NCBI GenBank assembly: GCA_033725935.1
Contig: MU867132.1
Coordinates: forward strand, 62,001 to 126,000
Direction: 5' to 3'
Origin: Cladorrhinum sp. PSN259
Taxonomy: Eukaryota; Ascomycota; Sordariomycetes; Sordariales; Podosporaceae
Length of the DNA stretch: 64,000 bases
The notes beneath the pieces were generated by a model, which was given only the letters and a program-made list of their open reading frames with translations, was not told the origin of the DNA and ran no database searches. Shown here piece after piece: positions 56,600-64,000 of this stretch (position 1 is the stretch's first letter; every line of letters begins with the position of its first letter). The translations under genes and the position numbers were made by a program.

Positions 56600-57360
56600 G
56601 CTTAGAAGGGCATGCTATCAGGGGGGAAATCATGGATAAAGAATGGGCTCAACATCATGTTTCCTTGAGTCACCGCATTGCCATACAGAGGTCGAGGCTG
56701 GTGTTCCTGGGCGATATGATATCCTACCGAAAAGTAATCCCTAGAGTATCAAATCAAACATCATTGATTGGTATATGCCAGCGTGCTATTGTTTCAGACG
56801 AGCCGCTACATGAGGACGACATTGTCTGTTTGTGTTAGTGGGGGAACCTAGGGAAGGTGGGGAAGAATGCCAAGCACATCTGGCCGCTTAAATAACCCCC
56901 CATCCCTCTTCTCCCTCCCCCTCCCGCTCCATCCCCCCCCCCCTGCACGAGAGCTGCAAGAGGCCTTTTGGGCAGACCTTTGAACGACAGCCACGACTAC
57001 CTGCGTTCTGCAGCCTGCTGCCCTCCAATGGCGGCAATGGACCTCCGACCAGTGAGAATATTTGCCTGGGGGATAAAACCATAATATCTCATTAGCGTTT
57101 GATCGATCAAATCAAGCTGCAACCTGATGAGACAAAAAAGAAACTGCAGACGCAGACGCAGAAGCAAGACGCCAGCAGCAGAGAAACACAACAGGGAAAA
57201 GCCGGGCATTTTGGCCCAGAACGAGACGCACACGTTGACAACTGATTGACATGCTGCCCTGTGCCGTCCAAGTCCGAGTCCACAACCTGACGTTCCCTAC
57301 ATTCGCGTCCACGTCGTTCTCAAGTATATATACAACCAGCCACATGCACCTCGCCCGACC
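56600..57360. promoter_or_regulatory. Intergenic with TATA box upstream of disordered-protein gene
   Basis: About 760 bp with a C/T-rich tract near 56900. TATATATA at 57325-57332 ends only 28 bp before the next ATG, closer than the usual TATA-to-ATG distance. Confidence 0.4.
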
Positions 57361-59244
57361 ATGATGGCGCCGTCGCCCGAACAAGGAGAAAGTCCAGCAA
57401 AGGACTCTTCTGCTCATCCTCCTTCGTCTGCTGCTGTTGTTGCTGAATCTTGCTCATCTACCACTCCCTTCATCACGAGCACTACCCTTTCTTCCTCAGT
57501 CCCAACCTCAAAATACAGGCCACGATCCTCACTTCCCTTCAGTCTCTTCCCTTCTTTATTTTTTCTCCCTGATGCTACATCATCTCTTGTCCCCTCGACC
57601 GCCCAAGGCAAGCCCATCCCACTCGCAGATACCACAGCAGCTCTCTATAATCGTACCTCGGCCGCCTTGCAGAAGCTGAACAGCACCTACCCGTCTGCAT
57701 CTGCGTCTCCTTCGACGTCCACAGCAGCAGCAGCAGCAGCAGCAACGGAAGATTCTCGTTCTCGTTCTCACCGGTCGTCAACATCATCATCATCATCATC
57801 ATCGCACGGTGCCAAGAGTATTACCACGACTACTGGTACCCAAAGCGGTTCGAATGCCAATAAATACTCCCAGCCCGTTATTGTGAAGACTTATAGTGGT
57901 CCTTCCTCATCCTCAAACACCACTGGTACGAATCGGAACAATAGTATCCTATCGAGTCGGAATAGGATCCCGTTGTCTGAGCTTACGCCCACTACCATTA
58001 GTACAGGAACGACTTCGCATGGATCCGGATTTGGATCATCAGAGTTAAGCAACATGCCATCTCGTCAGTCTTCCAAGCCTCCTCCTCCTCCTCGCTCCCG
58101 AGGGCACGGGCACTCGGCGTCCACCTCTTCCCTCGCCTCAAAACTGCCCTTCATCTCATCATGGGCTTCTTTCTCTTCCACACAAAAACAACAAGAGCAG
58201 CAACCAGAAATACGACTACCCCCACTCGAGGCATTCACCTTTGAATCATTCATGTCCTCCCAGAACGATGTTTCAGCAGATTTAGATCGTATCGCAGAGA
58301 TATGCGCCCGTTCTCGGTACTCGCTGAGCAATCAATACGAGGTGCACGTTGCGCCGCATGGGAGTGGTTCCTCTTTTGTTTCGTCTGCTACTACACGCAA
58401 TAATAGGAGGGCCGGAGGTCTTCATTCTAGGGCGCAGTCAGTCGGTGGCAGCGGTGCGGAGGATGATTCTTCTGCTACTGGGAGTAGGTCTCAGCAGCAT
58501 AGGGGAAGGAGGAGTGGTGCTGGCACGAGAAAGAAGTCTGTGGCATATGGGACTTTGGAGACTATAATGAGCAGTAGTCGGTCTTCGGAAGAAGGGGATT
58601 CAAAGAGCGAAGGGAATGGAAAACACAAAAAGTCAGCGGGTGAGGTGGTTGACGCTGTTAGGGGTAGAGCTGGTAAGAGGAATTGTGGTGGTGGTGGTGG
58701 TGATTTGGAGGAGGCAGAGAGTGTGAGTCGGAGTGGGAGTGGAGGAAGAAAGTCATCGGCGACATCGTTTGCGAATGCAATTATGGAGAGCAGGAGTACC
58801 ACCGCGGTCGATGCTAGCTTGCATGGGAAGGGAAAGAAGAAGAAAGAAAACGATGGGGAGAGTGAAGCGGCGGCGGCAGCAGTAGCAGCAGCAGGGACGG
58901 GTTCCTCGAACAAAGGAAGAAGAAGAAGAGATAGGAATCGATCGGGGAGTCTGGTTAGTGAACCTGCGTTGCCCAGGATGACGGGTAGTCATTTGGGCGT
59001 TATGACCGGGATTGCACACAGTGGAATCGTGGATGCTGAAGTGAGGATTTTTGATGATGAGCAGCAGCATGGATTCGGAAGTGAGTACGCGGTTGGTGGC
59101 GGTGATTTTGATGGGGAATGGAATACCTGGGTTCCTTGGAGAGCTGGGGATGGTGCGGTTCATGAGGATGGAATCCCCGCGTTGAATGCTGAAGGGAGGT
59201 TGAGGCAGCTGCTGAGGAATACTGGTGATGGTTTTGGCCGGTAA
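57361..59244 (+). CDS. Uncharacterised disordered fungal protein with conserved core
   Basis: A single open frame of 627 residues from MMAPSPE. Most of it is low complexity: Ser/Thr tracts, an Ala run, poly-Gly and basic clusters. One island is well ordered and looks conserved among fungi: LPPLEAFTFESFMSSQNDVS followed by ADLDRIAEICARSRYSLSNQ and YEVHVAPHGSG (residues about 285-340). A second block near the C-terminus (DGEWNTWVPWRAG, EGRLRQLL) may also be ordered. No catalytic motif or membrane span is seen. I cannot assign a function. The TATA box sits so near the first ATG that the in vivo start could be further downstream, although the next Met is about 230 codons on. Confidence 0.65.
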   Translation: MMAPSPEQGESPAKDSSAHPPSSAAVVAESCSSTTPFITSTTLSSSVPTSKYRPRSSLPFSLFPSLFFLPDATSSLVPSTAQGKPIPLADTTAALYNRTSAALQKLNSTYPSASASPSTSTAAAAAAATEDSRSRSHRSSTSSSSSSSHGAKSITTTTGTQSGSNANKYSQPVIVKTYSGPSSSSNTTGTNRNNSILSSRNRIPLSELTPTTISTGTTSHGSGFGSSELSNMPSRQSSKPPPPPRSRGHGHSASTSSLASKLPFISSWASFSSTQKQQEQQPEIRLPPLEAFTFESFMSSQNDVSADLDRIAEICARSRYSLSNQYEVHVAPHGSGSSFVSSATTRNNRRAGGLHSRAQSVGGSGAEDDSSATGSRSQQHRGRRSGAGTRKKSVAYGTLETIMSSSRSSEEGDSKSEGNGKHKKSAGEVVDAVRGRAGKRNCGGGGGDLEEAESVSRSGSGGRKSSATSFANAIMESRSTTAVDASLHGKGKKKKENDGESEAAAAAVAAAGTGSSNKGRRRRDRNRSGSLVSEPALPRMTGSHLGVMTGIAHSGIVDAEVRIFDDEQQHGFGSEYAVGGGDFDGEWNTWVPWRAGDGAVHEDGIPALNAEGRLRQLLRNTGDGFGR

Positions 59245-60140
59245 CGTGTGAGTTGCTACCTGCCTGGCGGTTGGCCTGTTTTGATTGATCTGACCAGGGG
59301 GTGGGGAACGAGATGATGTTATGAAAAAAAGAAGGATGAAAAAAAGCCAGGAAAACAGAGTAACAGGATGTTTTCTTGCTCCAAACTTGAACAATAAATA
59401 TTGACATACACTGGCTGTATGAATGGTAAGGATTTACAGAACCAAGGTCTGGAGGATATTTGATCTTCATGGGGTACAAAAGAATATATACAAACTCACG
59501 GATCTCGAGCAAGAGTCTTCAGAAAAAAACATGGGAGGAATCCTTGTCTTTTATAAACATACTTATACAAATCTAGGATTAGCAAGGTAGGGCATGCTTT
59601 CAGGAATCGACCCCTTTGTTGTTTTCGGTCACTTACACTGTTCAATGATTCAAATGGAAAAACATTCCTTCATTGTGGCTGTCTTCCAATAGCTATCGGG
59701 CAGGTAGCTATGGATAAAACAACCGTCTGCCTCAGCCTCATTGGCCCTCAACCCCTTTTCACGCCAAGACCGAAACATAGATGTGCAACTTCCAAGTGAT
59801 TTCTATACAGCTAAGTAACAATTGCTTGGTAGCATCAATATTGACCTTGGTCCAATCCTGCATTCAAGTGGCTGTTTCCATTCCAACAGCTCACTGTGGT
59901 TACCGATTTCCTTCCCACCTGATCACCCGCCTTCAGCCCCATGTCCTTGTTTGCTGTATTCTGTTTGCTTCCTCCACTTTCATGTTGTGATGATAATTGC
60001 ACATTCAACTTCAACGTGCTCTTTCTGTATCCACTTAACAAAACCAAGTGAGTTGGACACTCACTCCCGCAGCTTTGCTTGTCCCTGACTCGCAGTATAA
60101 TCTTTCGAACCGCCACCCTGCATCTATGTTCAATTACCCC
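59245..60140. other. Convergent intergenic before CTK1
   Basis: About 900 bp of 3' flanks. Only short frames are present, and no feature is supported. Confidence 0.5.
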
Positions 60141-63100
60141 TCACGCCTTTGCTGCAGGCCCTGTCGGCGGCACAGCTTTCGACTCTACATGCGGCCGTTT
60201 TGCTTCCCTCTCCGCACCACCTTCAATAGGCCGCTTCCGATCCCGGCTGCTCACTCCGCTTCCGCTATCGGTTGCTCGAGAATCTCCCCTTTGAGAAGAC
60301 TGTCCCTGAGCAAGTTTTGCGCGTTCCTTCTCCTTTTTCTCCTTTTCTCGCCGGAGTGCCTTGGATTCGAACTCGTGCCATTCTCCATGAATATCTTTGA
60401 GCCTGTGGAGACAACGTTATTAGTATCAATTCACAGAACAAGTGCCGTTCAAAACAAAGACTTACTCAATTGCTTGCCGTGCAGTTGGCTCCTCGGTCGT
60501 AAAGTACGGATGTTGCAGAACTTCGGCGGCTGTCGGCCGCTTATCTGGATCATACTGAAGCATTTTAGCAAGCAAATTAAAAGCTGCTGGCGTCACCAGG
60601 TCCTTGTATTTAGCTTCAAAAACTTTCGGCTTGCGATAATTTGGCCTGAGAAGCTCAAACCATGGCATCTCAATCAGGTTTGGCCACTCCTTCCTGTTTG
60701 GTGTTCCCATCACAGCATGTATCTTTTCCAATTGATTGATCTCAGATCCATCACCGGGAAATATGGCATGTTTGGTGAAAATCTCTACCAGGACGCAGGC
60801 AGCGCTCCAGATATCGACAGCTGGACCATACTTTGTCTCGCCCAATAGCAACTCTGGAGAGCGGTACCAAATGGTAATCACACGGTTGGTGTAATCCAGT
60901 TGACGATGTTTGGCATAAAATCGAGCCAGACCAAAGTCGGCAAGTTTGAGAATACCCTCGTTGCTGACCAGGATATTTGCAGCTTTAATGTCGCGATGCA
61001 GGACACCTCTAGTGTGCAAATAGTCCAAACCCTCAAACATTTGTTGGGCCAAATGTTTCTTCTGTGCTGGCTCAAGCACGAAGCTTGGGTGATTGAGAAG
61101 GCCAGTCAGATCGTGTGACAGGTATTCGAATACCATGAAGCACTCGTTGCCTTCAACCATAACCTCCTGAAGGTGAACCACATTCCTGTGGCTAAGCGAG
61201 CGCAACAACTTGATCTCTCGCACAGCTGTTACTGGGAAGCCGTCCCTCTCTCCCTCCATCCGTATCCGCTTTAGTGCAACAAGCTTTTTCGTGTAGACAT
61301 TCATGCCCTTGAAAACCTTGCCATATGTACCTGAGCCAACAACCGACTCATTGCCAGGTTTCCGATAATAGACAGATTTTGACTTGACGAGATCTTCCGG
61401 AAGCTTTGGCTTCTCCTTTAGACGCTTCATAATCTTCTTTACCTTGCGCATCCTTGGCACTGGATCAGGCTGTCTAGGTTGTTCAGGAGGCCTGCGGTCA
61501 TTAGGACGACCACGAGCTGATGCAGGCTCTGTGGGAGCATTCCTGGGAGCACCTGAACGATCCCGCTCAGGTCTCATTGGTGGCTGCTTCTGAACAGTGT
61601 CAGCAGCAGGAGCACGGGGTGCCACAGGTGCGTTGAATTTCGACGATATCTCGGGGCGCGGCGCAGTTACCGGAGGCTTCGTTGCATTCTTCATACTGAA
61701 GCTGAACTTATTGGGCGTTTGAGATTGTGGTCCAGTTGGAGGTGCTCGCGTAGGAGGTGCTGTCTTCTCCTCCTTGGGCTGTTCATTTCTCGTCTCTTCA
61801 GCTTGAAGAGCCTTGGATGCTCTAAAGGAGTCATCACTGTCCCGCATCGTGACATCTCCTGTCTCTGAAGCCTTCTCATGACTGTTAGGAGACTGATGTG
61901 CATTGTTATGAGCTGGATCGGGGCTTCGGCCGACATTGTTAGTCGGTGGGCTCCATTGCGTGTTCTTAAATCCGCCTCGGTGTCCCCCACGGCCAGGACC
62001 AAACTGACTGCCCCGGAAAGCATTCGAGCCACCTCGATGACCACCTCTGTATGACCCTTGATTATACTGCGACGCTGGTCCGGTAGGCGGATAAGGGGGA
62101 GAGTGTGCCGAGTTTGACGGGTAATGATTTTGAGGAGCCGTTGGCGGGCCGTAGTTATTGTGGGGATATTGGGCCGAGTGATGACTAGTAAAGCGTTAAT
62201 TGGTGTACTAAATTCTGGTAAACCGGAGGAGAAACTTACCCATGAGGGGAAAACTGATGTTGGCCATTCCAACCCCTCCCGCCGCCATTGTAAGGGGACT
62301 GCGCAGGTGGGGATCCGTGAAATGATGTGGGCGTCCCGTGCCCGGAAGTTTGACCATAACCCGCTCGGCCATCAAACTGTCTTTGCTGTTGCTGCTGTTG
62401 CTGCTGTTGCTGCTGTTGCTGCTGTTGCTGCTGTTGCTGGGAGTTGAATCCTCCCCGCAATCCGCCCCTTGCAGCCATATTTACTTCGATGCTGTTGGAA
62501 CCGGAAACTGGTTGGTCACCCTTGTTGGACGACCGTGACCCGGGGCGATTGGTGTCCTTCTGAGGAGGTTTGTGTGATAGGGAACCCCCCGGCGACCCGG
62601 TCTTGAAAGCTCCGTGTGGCGCTCTCGAAGGGTTTGGGTCAGGGCTTGGCTTGCGGTACGACCCAGAATTGGACAAAGTCCGTTGCCGAGCACCACGAGC
62701 AGTCGGGCTACGGTGACGGGACCTTGATCTACGGCGTTGATCCGGCCCGGGAGACCGATTTCGGTGTCTGGGTGACTTACTGCGATGTCTAGAAGGTGGC
62801 CTTGGTAGTGCGGTGCCTTCTTCAATTCCACGTGACCGAGACCTGCGTCGATGCGAAGAGGCTGGGGACTTCGACCGCCCTGTCCGCCTCCTCTGCCTTG
62901 ATCTAGACCTAGACCGACGACGCTCCCGATGATCAAGAGACCGTGAACGACGACGACGAGAAGGGGAGATATTACGATGATCCTTGGATTGCGGCGCGCC
63001 CTTGTCCTGTCTTCCAGAACTACTATCCCGACGAGACTTCTTTGGCTGTGAATCGCGGCCAAATGCCGAAGGACTGTGTGGCCGCTTGCTGGGAACAGGT

Positions 63101-63789
63101 GATTGGGATTGACGACGGCGATGGGGAGGCGGAGGCGGAGGCGGCTGATCACGGGCGTCTCCTCTAGGTCTTGGTGAACCAGGTCTCGGACGATGGCGAT
63201 CTGGTGAAGGGCGGGGCTCGCGGCCCCGTATCAACTCACGTCCACGGTTCCTATCTCTATTGCGCTCCCGCTCCCTCTCCCGCTCCCTCTCCCGCTCACG
63301 TTCCCGTTCGCGGTCCCTGTCTCTGTCACGATCGCGATGTCGAGAACGAGAGCGAGAACGGGGACGGTCCCGTCGGCCGTGGGGTGAGCGTTGGGATGGG
63401 CGAGACGTGCGGCTGGTACGACGGTCGGGGCTGCGGCTTCGCTCGTGGCGACGATGCTGAGAAGCCGGCTGCAAGGGCTCGACGGACCGCCCTCGAGGAG
63501 GAGCGGCAGTCTGAGAGGGTGGTTGTGCAGGTGGTGGCGGCGACGGGTGGTGGTGACGGGGACGATGAGGATGCGCTTGCTCTTTCCTCTCTCGTTCTCT
63601 TTCTCGTGTGGCTTCAGAGGACCGGGTCACGGCAACATCATCTGCAACAGGAGATGTGGCTCTGCGTGAAGTAGTCATGCCGTGGTCATTCTGGTCTCGA
63701 CGTGGGTGTTGGTGGTGTCTGTGGCTCTGGGTGCCATTTGGTGATGCAACAACCTCTCGACGCTGATTATGTGCTGAGAAGTCAGCCAT
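60141..63789 (-). CDS. CTD kinase catalytic subunit (CTK1/CDK12-like)
   Basis: It phosphorylates Ser2 of the RNA polymerase II CTD with a cyclin K-like partner. Exons 62240-63789, 60466-62184 and 60141-60402 give 1176 residues. The kinase domain (about 795-1080) has GSGTYGKVFKG, VALKRI, a PITAIRE-like FPVTAVRE, HRDIKAANIL, ADFGLARFY, and the activation loop DYTNRVITIWYRSPELLLG. HxN is intact, so it should be active. The C-terminal extension is KE-rich. The N-terminal about 500 residues are RS/RE-rich, with many SRSRSR and RERERE runs, then a polyQ tract and RGG repeats. This is much longer than in yeast Ctk1 and resembles the RS domain of animal CDK12/13, suggesting splicing-speckle contacts. 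Confidence 0.93.
62383..62439 (-). repeat. CAG/CAA repeat encoding 19 glutamines in CTK1
   Basis: A regular CAG-CAA-CAG array inside the coding frame, followed by RQFDGR. Its length is likely variable between strains. Confidence 0.85.
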
Positions 63790-64000
63790 GGTAGACAGCC
63801 CTGGCCGGATTCGTTGATATTTGAGTTTTAGGTGGTCAAGGCGGGAGGTAGCTTAGCCGAGAGACAGGGGGTGTCCACTGCGGTTCAGCCTCTTACCGCA
63901 GTAGACGCGTGCTGTTCTGCCCAAAAAGACGCCTGCTGGACGCGAGACAACAGTTGTTCCCTCCCTCCGCCGTGGACTGCTGTTAGCTCCGACTGCCCAC
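63790..64000. promoter_or_regulatory. CTK1 upstream region to window end
   Basis: About 210 bp of presumptive 5' leader and promoter. It is too short to judge. Confidence 0.4.

Noticed and set aside
1..64000. CRISPR array, operon, prophage or biosynthetic cluster
   Set aside because: Spliced eukaryotic housekeeping genes fill the window; no repeat-spacer array, phage gene, PKS or NRPS is present.

Overview
The window is nuclear DNA of a filamentous ascomycete (Pezizomycotina). The basis is: 21 protein-coding loci on both strands at roughly 3 kb spacing; many short introns (mostly 50-115 bp, GTRNGY donors, CTAAC/CTAAT-like branch sequences); long intrinsically disordered tails; and recognisable fungal housekeeping proteins. 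The class is not certain (Sordariomycetes or Leotiomycetes seem likely). No plasmid, phage, CRISPR, operon-like or secondary-metabolite cluster structure is visible. It is a draft assembly with one 10-N gap at 17414-17423.

Left third (1-25.5 kb). A PFK2/FBPase-like gene whose bisphosphatase histidine is lost is followed by a MAT2B/RmlD-type reductase. Next is an RA-PH signalling protein whose 5' end is broken by a cluster of frame changes. Then come farnesyl diphosphate synthase, APC8/Cdc23 with a probable alternative C-terminus, a small secreted 'DNase1-family' protein alone in a 5.7 kb gene-poor stretch that also contains the gap, VPS54 (GARP) and MCM5.

Middle third (25.5-46 kb). A membrane-anchored, degenerate AMP-ligase-like protein, POM34 (nuclear pore), an epoxide-hydrolase-like protein lacking catalytic residues, HID1, signal peptidase subunit SPC3, XRN1, and HAT2/RbAp48. 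HAT2 is followed in frame, after a single TAG, by a repeat-containing open frame of 230 codons.

Right third (46-64 kb). A 1080-residue F-box-like protein, an Nrp1-like RRM/RanBP2 zinc-finger protein with a dead exonuclease domain, a PMP3-type proteolipid, a disordered fungal protein with a conserved central motif, and a CTK1/CDK12-type kinase with an RS-rich N-terminus.

The genes do not form one pathway. They cover cell cycle and replication (APC8, MCM5), chromatin and transcription (HAT2, CTK1), RNA turnover (XRN1, Nrp1-like), secretion and trafficking (VPS54, HID1, SPC3), nuclear pores (POM34) and metabolism (PFK2, FPS). No new multi-gene system is visible. The most unusual signals are: (i) four proteins that keep an enzyme fold but lose the active-site motif; (ii) the frame-broken 5' half of the RA-PH gene; (iii) the in-frame repeat ORF behind HAT2; (iv) a 113-bp direct repeat at the gap whose mismatch pattern indicates a sequencing artefact; and (v) a 9-mer CGCGTCGCG shared by the MCM5 and HAT2 promoters.
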